This document shows, in pieces, positions 16,818-24,678 of a DNA stretch of 64,000 nt (the first letter of the stretch is position 1; every line of letters begins with the position of its first letter). Below the pieces are notes generated by a model, which was not told the DNA's origin, searched no databases, and saw only the letters and a list, made by a program, of their open reading frames with translations. This DNA is from Caulobacter sp. UNC358MFTsu5.1 (GTDB lineage: Bacteria > Pseudomonadota > Alphaproteobacteria > Caulobacterales > Caulobacteraceae), in assembly GCF_000712075.1 (NCBI RefSeq), contig NZ_JONW01000007.1:372001-436000 (forward strand), in the 5' to 3' direction. The translations under genes and the position numbers were made by a program.

Positions 16818-17365
16818 TCGGAGGGCCGTCCGCGCGTTGGTCACGACCGACCGCGACGGCTGTTCGCAGGACTCTGCTCGTCGCTGGCCTGCTCGTCCCG
16901 GGGCTCGCAACGTCGCCCGCCCTGGCGTCGGAAGCCCGGCGGGTGGTGGTCGACTATCTCGTCGCGACCTACGGAAGCGACAACCTGCCGCCGGCCTCCG
17001 ACAAGGACTATCGCGTCATCGAGGTGGACCTGAACGGTGACGGCGAGCGAGAGATCGTCGCGTACGTGGAAACACGAGACTTCTGTGGAAGCGGCGGCTG
17101 CAAGCTTCTGGTCCTGCAGCGCCGGCCGACCGGTCCGAAGGCGATCATGGACACGACGATCACCCGGGCGCCGATCCGGATGCTTTCAAGCTCGAGCCAC
17201 GGCTGGCGCGACATCGGTGTATGGGTGGGCGGCGGCGGTCTGAAACCGCATGAGGTCGCCCTGAAGTTCGACGGGACGCGCTATCCCCGCAATTCCAGCA
17301 TGTCGCCCGTGCGGCCCGTGAAGATCGGCGCGCGTGGGCGTGTGCTGATCTCGGCGAAGCGTTGA
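16814..17365 (+). CDS. Small exported protein of unknown function, start overlaps valS stop
   Basis: A 183-residue protein beginning with GTG in a GTGA overlap with the valS TGA, so it is probably made by translational coupling. An Arg-rich n-region and hydrophobic stretch ([21 protein letters not shown], about 19-39) form a signal peptide. The mature part contains [15 protein letters not shown], a D-x-N-x-D-G loop like those of calcium-binding or FG-GAP-type repeats, then [17 protein letters not shown] with two nearby cysteines. No enzyme family is recognised. No better start with a clear ribosome-binding site was found, which supports coupling. Confidence 0.65.
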   Translation: MIGGPSARWSRPTATAVRRTLLVAGLLVPGLATSPALASEARRVVVDYLVATYGSDNLPPASDKDYRVIEVDLNGDGEREIVAYVETRDFCGSGGCKLLVLQRRPTGPKAIMDTTITRAPIRMLSSSSHGWRDIGVWVGGGGLKPHEVALKFDGTRYPRNSSMSPVRPVKIGARGRVLISAKR

Positions 17366-17372
17366 ATCCGAT

Positions 17373-17398
17373 CGGGGATGCGCGGGTGCGCATCCCCG
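17373..17398. terminator. Hairpin between convergent genes
   Basis: CGGGGATGCGC (17373-17383) and GCGCATCCCCG (17388-17398) form a perfect 11-bp stem with a GGGT loop between the stops of the exported protein (17365) and the minus-strand gene ending at 17411. There is no T run on either side; it could work in both directions as a mRNA 3'-end structure. Confidence 0.55.
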
Positions 17399-17410
17399 AC
17401 GAAAGGCCGG

Positions 17411-17755
17411 CTACTTCTTCACGCCCAGCATGCCTTCGATCTCGGCCTTGCTGGCGTTGATCACGGTGGCGCCGTCCTGGACGGCCAGGTTCTTGACGTC
17501 CACGGCGAAGGTCTTGTCGTCCATCTTGATGGTGGCCATCGACTTGCCGGTGGCGTCCGGCTTGACCTCGGTGACCGAGCCGATGACCGCGCCGGTGTTG
17601 TCCTTGACGGGCTGGCCGGCGGCGACGGCCGCGGCGGCGGAGGCCGGTGCGGCGGCCGCTGCCGGATCTTGAGCCGGGGCGGCGGTCTGGGCCAGGGCAG
17701 GGGCGGCGAAGGCGATCGCCAGGGCGGCGGCGCCGAGAGTCAGAATTGAACGCAT
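17411..17755 (-). CDS. Small periplasmic Ala-rich protein with PRC-barrel-like core
   Basis: A 114-residue exported protein: signal peptide (1-22, ending APALA), an Ala/Pro-rich linker, then a compact domain GQPVKDNTGAVIGSVTEVKPDATGKSMATIKMDD... The pattern of a turn followed by G-x-V-x-E-V and a short repeated strand resembles PRC-barrel or similar small beta-domains, but no certain family is assigned. The ATG at 17755 follows GATGGGA. The upstream minus-strand neighbour starts more than 750 bp away, so this is not clearly in an operon. Confidence 0.7.
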   Translation of the reverse strand: MRSILTLGAAALAIAFAAPALAQTAAPAQDPAAAAAPASAAAAVAAGQPVKDNTGAVIGSVTEVKPDATGKSMATIKMDDKTFAVDVKNLAVQDGATVINASKAEIEGMLGVKK

Positions 17756-17843
17756 GGGGTTCCCATCTTGCAAAAATAGCGTCTCCCCCCGACGCCCCGT
17801 TACGCTGGCGTGACTTTGGGGCGTCGGCGGGACGCTGATGCGG

Positions 17844-18509
17844 TCAAAATGGGTCGGGGTTTGAACGCGGTTCGCTGGGCGGTCTCCAGCCGCCCTTGGA
17901 CGGGGCGCTGCTCGGCGGCTGGGCAGGAGCGCTCCGGGCGCTCGGAGCGCTGGGGGTCGGCGCGCCATTGCAGGGAACCCAGTCGTACTGGTCGTTGGCG
18001 GCGTTCCAGGACCAGGCGCCGCACGCCGGCGAGGGCGCTTCGTCCCGCGCGCCCGGCTCGTCGCTGTAGGTCGGCGGCCCGTCGTAGCGGTCGTGATAGA
18101 CCGTCTCGGACCGCTCGATGACGACCGGCGGGGCGCTGTAGTAGCTGGGATAGGCGTAGTAATAGCCCGGATAGCCGCCGTACCAGTAGGGGTAGGAATA
18201 GGCCGCGCCCAGGGTCAGGCCCAGCCCAACGCCGCCCCAATAGCCGGCGCCCCAATAGCCGCCGTACCCGCGGCCGTAGCCGCCACGATAGTCGCCGTAT
18301 CCGCCGCCCCGGTAGCCGCCTCCGCCGTGGTAGCCGCCGCCACCGCGATAGCCGCCGCCACCGCCATGGTAGCCGCCGCCATGGCCGCCGCCGCCTCCGT
18401 GATATCCGCCGCCGCCACGGCCGCCGCGCGACTGGGCGTCGGCCTGCGCCGGGGCGAGGGCGATCGCCAGCAGGCTGACGGACGCGAGCGCTGTCAGAAC
18501 GATCTTCAT
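17844..18509 (-). CDS. Glycine/tyrosine-rich exported protein
   Basis: A 221-residue secreted or envelope protein. After a signal peptide (1-25, ending AQADA) comes a low-complexity stretch of about 60 residues made of tandem YHGGGG / YRGGG units, then a Gly/Tyr-rich region containing GVGLGLTLGAAYSYPYW that could span or insert in a membrane, then a more complex tail with two cysteines (ACGAWSWNAANDQYDWVPC). Similar Gly-rich proteins with a terminal Cys pair occur in alphaproteobacteria with unknown function. The repeats are encoded by short tandem codons prone to copy-number change. Confidence 0.75.
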   Translation of the reverse strand: MKIVLTALASVSLLAIALAPAQADAQSRGGRGGGGYHGGGGGHGGGYHGGGGGYRGGGGYHGGGGYRGGGYGDYRGGYGRGYGGYWGAGYWGGVGLGLTLGAAYSYPYWYGGYPGYYYAYPSYYSAPPVVIERSETVYHDRYDGPPTYSDEPGARDEAPSPACGAWSWNAANDQYDWVPCNGAPTPSAPSARSAPAQPPSSAPSKGGWRPPSEPRSNPDPF

Positions 18510-18621
18510 CTGGACCTCTCCACGAGGCCGAGGGTCCCTGAGCCAACGGCCGCGCCGTGCGTGACGGCGACCTTCGCACGATACGCCCGGGAAGCCTCCA
18601 GCGGAAGCGCGGCGCGAGGCC

Positions 18622-19854
18622 TCAGCGTCCGTAGACAGCGTCGCGGACTTCCTTGGTGAAGGGGCCGTTCATGCCCTCGAACGCGGTGTTGGTCATGATC
18701 ACCACGGTCAGGCGGTTCTGCGGGTCCACGAACCAGTTGTGGCCGTAGACCCCGCCCCAGGCCATCGTGCCGGCGGCTTGCGGGGTCTTGCCGGCGGCGG
18801 GATCGTCCAGCACCGCCCAGCCATAGCCGAAGCCCCAGCCGGGACCTTGGGTCTTGGCCTGTTGGCCGACCTGGTCCTTGGTCATCTGCGCCACGGTCGA
18901 GGTCTTCAGGATCGGGGCGCCGCCCTGGCGGACGGTCTCCAGCAGGGTCAGGACGTCGCCGGCCGTGCCGACCATGCCCGCGCCGCCGGACGGGAAGGCG
19001 GTCTTGTCCAGGGCGCGGCTGGGCGAGAAGCGGATGGCGGTCGGGCCGATCGGGACGTCCTGGTTGCCGTCGGTCATCCGCTTGGGCGCGGGCTGGGCGT
19101 TGACATAGGCGGCCGTCAGCCGGGCCGGGTCGCGGGCGACGAAGCCGGCATCGGCCAGGCCCAGCGGCCCCGTCACGGTCTCGGCCACCACCTGGGGCAG
19201 GGGCTTGCCGGTCGCCTTCTCCAGCACCGCGCCCAGGACGTCGATGGCCAGGGAATAGCGCCAGGCCGAGCCGGACGGGAAGGCCAGGGGCGCCTGGGAG
19301 AGGCGGCGCAGGTCCTCGTCCAGGGTGACGCCGGACAGGTCGATGCCGTCCGAGACGCCCAGCGTGTGGTACGGGTGCGACGGCGGCTCGGCCAGGCCGT
19401 AGGTCAGGCCGCTGGTGTGGGTCAGGAGCTGGCGGATCGTGATGACCGGGGTCGTCCCGTCGGCCAGCTTCGGCTTGAAGTCCGGCAGCCACTTGGTCAC
19501 CGGATCGTCCAGGTTCAGCACGCCGTCCTCGACCTGCTTCATCACCGCCATGCTGACGAAGGGCTTGGTGACCGACGAATAGCGGAAGACCGCGTCCTCC
19601 TTCATGGGACGTCCGGCCTCGCGGTCGGCCAGGCCGGCGGCGCGGTGGTAGACGACCTTGCCGTCGCGGGCGACCAGCACCACCGTCCCGACCAGCCGCT
19701 GCTCGGCGAGGGCGGTGTCGACCACCTTGTCCAGCCGCGCCGCCAGGGCCGCGTCGGGCGCGGCGGCGACAGGAACGGGCAGCGGCGCGGCCAGGCCCGG
19801 CGTGGTCGCCAGCAGGGCGGCGGCGAGGGCGAGGCTGGAGATCCACGGACGCAT
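18622..19854 (-). CDS. Serine hydrolase of the beta-lactamase / class C penicillin-binding family
   Basis: A 410-residue periplasmic or secreted enzyme. Signal peptide about 1-24 (ISSLALAAALLATTPGLA). The SxxK motif is in YSSVTKPF (Ser nucleophile and Lys base), the Y-x-N-like Tyr in WRYSLAIDVLG, and the third motif is HN in VYGHNWF, the pattern of esterase/D-aminopeptidase-type members (EstB-like) rather than true KTG beta-lactamases. It probably hydrolyses an ester or peptide; a resistance role should not be assumed. The frame is open 18 codons upstream, but the ATG at 19854 has GGGAG eight bases before it. Confidence 0.88.
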   Translation of the reverse strand: MRPWISSLALAAALLATTPGLAAPLPVPVAAAPDAALAARLDKVVDTALAEQRLVGTVVLVARDGKVVYHRAAGLADREAGRPMKEDAVFRYSSVTKPFVSMAVMKQVEDGVLNLDDPVTKWLPDFKPKLADGTTPVITIRQLLTHTSGLTYGLAEPPSHPYHTLGVSDGIDLSGVTLDEDLRRLSQAPLAFPSGSAWRYSLAIDVLGAVLEKATGKPLPQVVAETVTGPLGLADAGFVARDPARLTAAYVNAQPAPKRMTDGNQDVPIGPTAIRFSPSRALDKTAFPSGGAGMVGTAGDVLTLLETVRQGGAPILKTSTVAQMTKDQVGQQAKTQGPGWGFGYGWAVLDDPAAGKTPQAAGTMAWGGVYGHNWFVDPQNRLTVVIMTNTAFEGMNGPFTKEVRDAVYGR

Positions 19855-19955
19855 TCGACGACTCCCGGTTTGCGGACCTGAGGTAGGGCGATACCGGGAG
19901 GGGGGCAAGGCCGCAGCTTGGCGGGCCTTCGGCGTGAAGAGCCCCGCCTTTCAAC

Positions 19956-20093
19956 CGTCATCCTCGGACTTGTTCCGAGGACCCCCTCTGTCGGCGGGTT
20001 TGTCGGTTGGGGGAGGCCGCGATCTCGCCGCTCCATCGATCGTCCTTCTTCGCGGCTGAAGCAGGGGTCCTCGGAACAAGTCCGAGGATGACG
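19956..20093. repeat. Perfect 30-bp inverted repeat pair (REP-like)
   Basis: Arms 19956-19985 and 20064-20093 are exact reverse complements over 30 bases, 78 bp apart. Each arm is itself a hairpin, CCTCGGA-N5-TCCGAGG. Such nested palindromes are characteristic of REP/BIME-type intergenic elements. Confidence 0.9.
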
Positions 20094-20115
20094 GGCGGTG
20101 GGGCGAGCGCGGGCC

Positions 20116-20194
20116 GGGGACATGCCCTTGCGGCGTGTCCCCATCAGCTAGCGCCGCGCCTGGACTTGGGGACACGCCGCGAGGGCATGTCCCC
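20116..20194. repeat. 27-bp inverted repeat pair of the GGGGACA/TGTCCCC class
   Basis: Arms 20116-20142 and 20168-20194 are reverse complements with one mismatch. Each arm starts GGGGACA and ends TGTCCCC. A shorter relative of the same arm occurs at 47044-47069. Confidence 0.88.
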
Positions 20195-20626
20195 GCGCGC
20201 GGGAGCGAGCCGCGTCTATCCCCGCCAGCGGCGAGGAAAACACCAGCAACGTCAACGCCCTGAAGAAAAAGCAGCGTCACCGACGCGCCAGTATTGAAAC
20301 CTCCCGCACAATCAGACCCGTCACCATCACGGGGAGGGCTCTTGGTACCGGCCCAAGCAGGCGATGGGGATGGAACCGAGCGGGGCCGAGCCGGCCCGGC
20401 GGGCGGATCGTTGCGGGAAGCGGGGCTCAGAAGGTCTCAAGGCCCGGGACGGGCGAACGCTGGACGGCAAGGGTCGACGGGGCCGGGAGGTTCAAACCGG
20501 CCTGTTCCAGGATCAGTCGGAGTCGCCGACGGCCCCTTCCGGGCGACCTGATCCTGCCCGCCCGAGGGGGAACGTCGATCGGGATGAAACAGGCCCTCAG
20601 TCGCCGTCCCTTGAGAAGAACGGTTC

Positions 20627-20733
20627 CGCGGAGCGGTCGAGCCAAGCCGAAACGCAAACACAACCTCACGGTCTCCGGGCGAAGCCCGGCCCGCTCCGCG
20701 CCTCCCCATCAGCTCAGCGGCTTTCCGCGTGAG
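20627..20733 (-). repeat. Decayed dispersed repeat, copy A
   Basis: On the minus strand, blocks CTCACGCGG, CCGCTGAG, CGGAGCG, GCCGG..CCGGAG, GTTTCG and CGCTCCGCG occur in the same order and nearly the same spacing as in the copy at 47648-47752. Reading frames are not conserved between copies, so this looks like a non-coding or dead element. Confidence 0.6.
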
Positions 20734-20902
20734 AGCGCGAAGTCGCGTCGTCACGAGCTCCTTCCACAGCGAAGATCGACCTCTAAGTAATCATTGTTCC
20801 CTTATGTTCGAACAGACGTTTGCATCCCGCTTCGGGCTGTGCTTTGTCGCTGGGGAAACGTGCTCGTCCAGCGAAGCGCGACCACACACCGGGAGAGTAA
20901 CG

Positions 20903-22675
20903 ATGACCCAGGCCGCATCCGCTTCAACTGGCGCGCCCACCCCCTCGATCCCCTGGCCCGCCATGTCGGTGAAGCAGGCCTACGCCATGATCACCGCCCC
21001 CGGCTCGCCCGGCGAGATGGAGGAGATCGACATCCGGGGCGTGAAGACCCGGGTCTGGAAGAACTGCCCGCCCACGCTTCGCGACACCCTGATGATGGGC
21101 CGCGCGCACGGCGAGAAGATCTATCTGGTCCACGAGGACGAGCGGGTCAGCTTCGAGGCCTTCTACCGCGCCGTGACCGTGTTCGCCGCCGAGCTGGAAG
21201 CGGCCGGCGTCAAGAAGGGCGACCGGGTCGCCCTGATCATGCGCAACCTGCCCGAATGGCCGGTGGCCTTCTATGCGGGCCTGTCGATCGGCGCGATCCT
21301 GACCCCGCTGAACGCGTGGTGGACCGGCCAGGAACTGGAATACGGCCTGACCGACAGCGGCGCGACCGTGGCGATCATGGACGTCGAGCGCTTCGAGCGC
21401 CTGGCCGAGCACTTCGACAACTGCCCCGACCTGAAGCGCGTCTATGTCAGCCGCTCCAGGGAGGAGATCGCCCATCCCTACGTCAAGCGGATGGAGACCG
21501 TGATCGGCTGTCCCAACGACTGGATCAAGCTGGACGAGAAGCCGCTGTCGACCATCGCCCTGGGTCCCGAGGACGACGCGACGATCTTCTACACCTCCGG
21601 CACCACGGGTAAGCCGAAGGGCGCCCTGGCCACCCACCGCGCCGTCAACAGCAACATCTTCGCCGCCGCCGCCGCCAGCGCCCGCAGCTTCCTGCGCCGC
21701 GGCGAGGCGCCGCCCCAGCCCGATCCCAGCCTGCCGCAGAAGGGCTCGCTGATCTCGGTGCCGTTCTTCCACGCCACCGGCTGCTTCGCGGTGATGAACC
21801 CGTCGCTGTTCGGCGGCGCCAAGCTGGCCATGATCCGCAAGTGGGATCCGGAAAAGGCCATGCAGCTGATCCAGGACGAGAAGCTGACCCAGATGGGCGG
21901 GGTGCCGACCATCGCCTGGCAGATCATCGAGCATCCCAGCCGGGGCAACTACGACCTGTCGTCGCTGGAGACCGTGGCCTACGGCGGCGCGCCCTCGGCG
22001 CCCGAGTTGGTGCGCAAGATCAAGGAGATCTGGCCCAAGTCGCTGCCGGGCAACGGCTGGGGCATGACCGAGACCTCGGCCACCGCGACCAGCAACTCGG
22101 CCGAGGACTACGAGAACCGTCCCGACAGCTGCGGCCCGGCCGTGCCGGTCACCGACCTGAAGATCATGACGGTCGAGGCGCCGTATCGCGAGCTGCCGAT
22201 CGGCGAGGTCGGCGAGCTGTGGTGCAAAGGGCCGCAGGTGGTGAAGGGCTACTGGAACAAGCCCGAGGCCACCGCCCAGACCTTCATCGACGGCTGGGTG
22301 CGCACCGGCGACCTGGCGCGGCTGGACGACGAGGGCTTCTGCTACATCATCGACCGGGCCAAGGACATGCTGATCCGGGGCGGCGAGAACATCTACTGCG
22401 TCGAGGTCGAGAACGTTCTGTACGACCACCCGGCGGTGATGGACGCGGCCCTGGTCGGCATCCCGCACAAGACCCTGGGCGAGGAGCCGGCGGCCGTGGT
22501 GACCCTCAAGCCCGGCGCCCACGCCGACGAGGCCGAGCTGCGCGCCTTCGTCGCCGACCGTCTGGCAGCCTTCAAGGTGCCGGTGAAGGTGGTGTTCTGG
22601 CCCGAGACCTTGCCGCGCAACGCCAACGGCAAGATCATGAAGAACGAGCTGAAGAAGGTGTTCGTCGAGGGATAG
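20903..22675 (+). CDS. AMP-binding acyl-CoA synthetase (long-chain fatty-acid-CoA ligase type)
   Basis: A 590-residue adenylate-forming enzyme that activates a carboxylic acid with ATP and CoA. It shows the P-loop TIFYTSGTTGKPKGAL, the core GWGMTET, the YxxGD-like VRTGDLARLDDEG, RAKDMLIRGGENIYCVEVEN and the catalytic lysine in RNANGKIMKNELKK. The N-terminus carries an extra segment of about 60 residues before the canonical fold. The ATG at 20903 follows GGGAGAG. A small DUF1801-like gene begins 27 bp after the stop. Substrate is likely a medium- or long-chain fatty acid, but sequence alone does not settle this. Confidence 0.92.
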   Translation: MTQAASASTGAPTPSIPWPAMSVKQAYAMITAPGSPGEMEEIDIRGVKTRVWKNCPPTLRDTLMMGRAHGEKIYLVHEDERVSFEAFYRAVTVFAAELEAAGVKKGDRVALIMRNLPEWPVAFYAGLSIGAILTPLNAWWTGQELEYGLTDSGATVAIMDVERFERLAEHFDNCPDLKRVYVSRSREEIAHPYVKRMETVIGCPNDWIKLDEKPLSTIALGPEDDATIFYTSGTTGKPKGALATHRAVNSNIFAAAAASARSFLRRGEAPPQPDPSLPQKGSLISVPFFHATGCFAVMNPSLFGGAKLAMIRKWDPEKAMQLIQDEKLTQMGGVPTIAWQIIEHPSRGNYDLSSLETVAYGGAPSAPELVRKIKEIWPKSLPGNGWGMTETSATATSNSAEDYENRPDSCGPAVPVTDLKIMTVEAPYRELPIGEVGELWCKGPQVVKGYWNKPEATAQTFIDGWVRTGDLARLDDEGFCYIIDRAKDMLIRGGENIYCVEVENVLYDHPAVMDAALVGIPHKTLGEEPAAVVTLKPGAHADEAELRAFVADRLAAFKVPVKVVFWPETLPRNANGKIMKNELKKVFVEG

Positions 22676-22701
22676 GCGAACGCCTCTATCTGGAGGCGGC
22701 G

Positions 22702-23064
22702 ATGGTCCAGTCGAAAGCGGCGAGCGTCGACGCCTTCATGGCCGAGGTCGGCGACGAGCGCCGGCCGGCCCTGGAGCGGCTACGCGCCCTGTGCCGCGAG
22801 GAGCTGGCCGGCTGGCCCGAAGGCATGAGCTACGGCATGCCCGGCTACGGTCCGCCGGGCGCGCCGGTCGTCGCCTTCAACGACCAGAAGCAGTACATCG
22901 CCTTCTATGCCGGCCAGACCGCTGTGGCGCGGTTCGCCGACCGCCTGGCCGGCGTCGACTGCGGCAAGAGCTGCATCCGCTACCGCAAGCTGGACGCGAT
23001 CGACTTCGACCTGGTGCGCGACATCCTGCGGGACGTGCGCGCCAGGCGCGAAGCCGGGGCCTGA
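22702..23064 (+). CDS. DUF1801 (YdhG-like) small protein
   Basis: A 120-residue soluble protein of the DUF1801 / YdhG group, structurally related to frataxin-like folds. Family features visible are the N-terminal helix with RRPALERLRALCREELAGW, the SYGMPGYGPPGAPVVAFNDQKQYIAFY core and the closing GKSCIRYRKLDAIDF. Molecular function is not known. The ATG at 22702 is preceded by TGGAGG, and the gene probably shares the acyl-CoA synthetase transcript. It is convergent with the amidase, 7 bp away. Confidence 0.85.
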   Translation: MVQSKAASVDAFMAEVGDERRPALERLRALCREELAGWPEGMSYGMPGYGPPGAPVVAFNDQKQYIAFYAGQTAVARFADRLAGVDCGKSCIRYRKLDAIDFDLVRDILRDVRARREAGA

Positions 23065-23071
23065 CCGCGGA

Positions 23072-24568
23072 TCAGGCGCTAACGGGCGGCTTGCGCCCCG
23101 CCCAGGGCTGGGCCGCCTCAAGCTCGTAGGCCAGCTGCAGCAGCGTCTTCTCCGCCCCCGCCCGGCCCGCGAACTGGACGCCCACCGGCAGCCCGTCGGC
23201 CGTCCAGTGCAGCGGCACGCTCATCGACGCCGCGCCCGCCACGTTGTGCAGGGTGGTGTAGCCCACATAGGCGTTCAGGCGCTCGGTCAGGTGGGGGATG
23301 TCGACCGTCCCGGACACCCAGCCCAGGGGGACTGGCGGCGAACCCAGGACCGGCGAGACGATCACGTCATAGCGGTCGAGCCAGCGGTCATAGGCCTGGC
23401 CGGCCGCCTGGAGATCGGCCACGGCCTTGCGCAGGCCGTCGGGCGGCATCTGGCCGACCAGCTCGGCCATGGCCAGGGTGAAGGGCTCCAGCAGGCTGTC
23501 GTCCGGCTTGCGGCCTATGGCCTGGGCGACGGCGTTGACCAGCTCGGCCGCGCCGCTGGCCCACAGCGCCAGGAAGTTCTGGGCGAAGGCGGGCCCGTCC
23601 ACCGGCCAGGTCGTCGGCTCGACCTTGTGGCCCAGCGATTCCATCAGCTTGCCGGCGTTCTCGGCGGCGGCGCGGACCTCGGCGTTCGGCTGGGCGCCCA
23701 GCATGGTGTTGACCACCAGGCCGACCCGCAGCCGGCGCGTGTCGGGGCCGGTCACCAGGCCGACGGGCGGGAACACCTGGTCGGCGCCGTGGCGCTCGGT
23801 GGCGGCCAGCAGGGTGGCGCTGTCGCGGACGCTGCGGCTGACGCAGTGGGCGACCGACAGGTCGACGCCGCGCATGGGCTCACGGCCGGGGACCTGGCGG
23901 CCGCGCGAGACCTTCAGCCCGAACAGGCCGCAGTTGGACGAGGGGATGCGGATCGAGCCGCCGCCGTCGCTGGCGTGGGCGAAGGGCGCCACCCCGGCCG
24001 CCGTCGCCACGGCCGCGCCGCCGGACGATCCGCCGCTGGACCGTTCCGGGTTCCAGGGGTTGCGGGTCGGCGGGAAGCCTTCCGGCTCGGTGGTGGGCAG
24101 GAAGCCGTATTCCGGCGTCGACGACTTGCCGATGACGATCAGCCCCGCCTTGTCGAAGCAGTCGATATAGGCCGGCTGGGTCTTCGCCGGCGGGTTGCGC
24201 AGCATGGCGCGCGAGCCGCTGTAGGTGGGCAGACCCACATAGTCGTCCAGGTCCTTGACCAGGAACGGCACGCCCGCGAAGGGGGCGGCCGGCGGGGCCG
24301 TTGCCGCGTCCAGCCGCTTGGCCTTGTCGATGGCGCGGTCGAAGTCCGGCGTGACCAGGAAGCCCAGCTTGGGGTTCAGCGCCTCGGCGTCGCGCACGGC
24401 CTTTTCGGTCACCTCCAGGGCGCTGACCTCCTTGCGGCGGATACGGCCGGCGATCTCGACGGCGTCGGGCGCCCAGGGCGCGGAGGCGGCGGGTTTGGCT
24501 GCGGCGTCGGATGCGGCGGCGGCGATCGTGGCGGCGCCGGCCACCAGGCCTTCGCGTCTGGACATCAT
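23072..24568 (-). CDS. Amidase (amidase-signature family), probably exported
   Basis: A 498-residue Ser-cisSer-Lys hydrolase. The catalytic lysine is in GVPFLVKDLDD, and the Gly/Ser-rich signature is ERSSGGSSGGAAVATAAGVAPFAHASDGG GSIRIPSS, holding the cis-serine and nucleophilic serine. The N-terminus (MMSRREGLVAGAATIAAAASDAAAKPA) has a twin-residue, Ala-rich export-like leader. It is not the GatA subunit: no gatB/gatC neighbours, and sequence is of the 6-aminohexanoate-cyclic-dimer hydrolase type. The ATG at 24568 is preceded by GGGGGAAACGC. It is divergent from tlyA. Confidence 0.9.
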   Translation of the reverse strand: MMSRREGLVAGAATIAAAASDAAAKPAASAPWAPDAVEIAGRIRRKEVSALEVTEKAVRDAEALNPKLGFLVTPDFDRAIDKAKRLDAATAPPAAPFAGVPFLVKDLDDYVGLPTYSGSRAMLRNPPAKTQPAYIDCFDKAGLIVIGKSSTPEYGFLPTTEPEGFPPTRNPWNPERSSGGSSGGAAVATAAGVAPFAHASDGGGSIRIPSSNCGLFGLKVSRGRQVPGREPMRGVDLSVAHCVSRSVRDSATLLAATERHGADQVFPPVGLVTGPDTRRLRVGLVVNTMLGAQPNAEVRAAAENAGKLMESLGHKVEPTTWPVDGPAFAQNFLALWASGAAELVNAVAQAIGRKPDDSLLEPFTLAMAELVGQMPPDGLRKAVADLQAAGQAYDRWLDRYDVIVSPVLGSPPVPLGWVSGTVDIPHLTERLNAYVGYTTLHNVAGAASMSVPLHWTADGLPVGVQFAGRAGAEKTLLQLAYELEAAQPWAGRKPPVSA

Positions 24569-24621
24569 GCGTTTCCCCCTTTTTGGGTTCCCTGTCCCGA
24601 CGTCTAGGGTGCGTCGGTGAT

Positions 24622-24633
24622 CAGTGATCACTG
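24622..24633. promoter_or_regulatory. Perfect 12-bp palindrome in divergent amidase/tlyA promoter region
   Basis: CAGTGATCACTG is a perfect palindrome 54 bp upstream of the amidase start and 46 bp upstream of tlyA, within the only 110 bp between them. Possible operator of a dimeric regulator; no adjacent regulator gene to match it with. Confidence 0.3.
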
Positions 24634-24678
24634 TGAACCCAAGGGCGTCCGCTCCGCAAGTCGTGCTACAGCCCCCGG

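Larger units (their letters stand above)
19855..20902. other. 1.05-kb intergenic region rich in inverted repeats
   Basis: No supportable gene. It holds a perfect 30-bp inverted repeat (19956-20093), a 27-bp GGGGACA-type inverted repeat (20116-20194) and a decayed repeat copy (20627-20733) homologous to one at 47648-47752. Open frames here lack ribosome-binding sites and are broken between the two copies. The final 100 bases carry the promoter region of the acyl-CoA synthetase. Confidence 0.7.

Noticed and set aside
14025..16910. Long minus-strand frame opposite valS
   Set aside because: High-GC antisense shadow; composition biased to Val/Leu/Gly/Asp and no RBS or family.
18622..19854. Antibiotic-resistance beta-lactamase
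   Set aside because: SxxK is present but the third motif is HN rather than KTG, typical of esterase or peptidase-type relatives.
19855..20902. Structural RNA (RNase P, SRP RNA, tmRNA) or CRISPR array
   Set aside because: None of their conserved cores is present, and the repeats are inverted and irregular rather than evenly spaced direct repeats.
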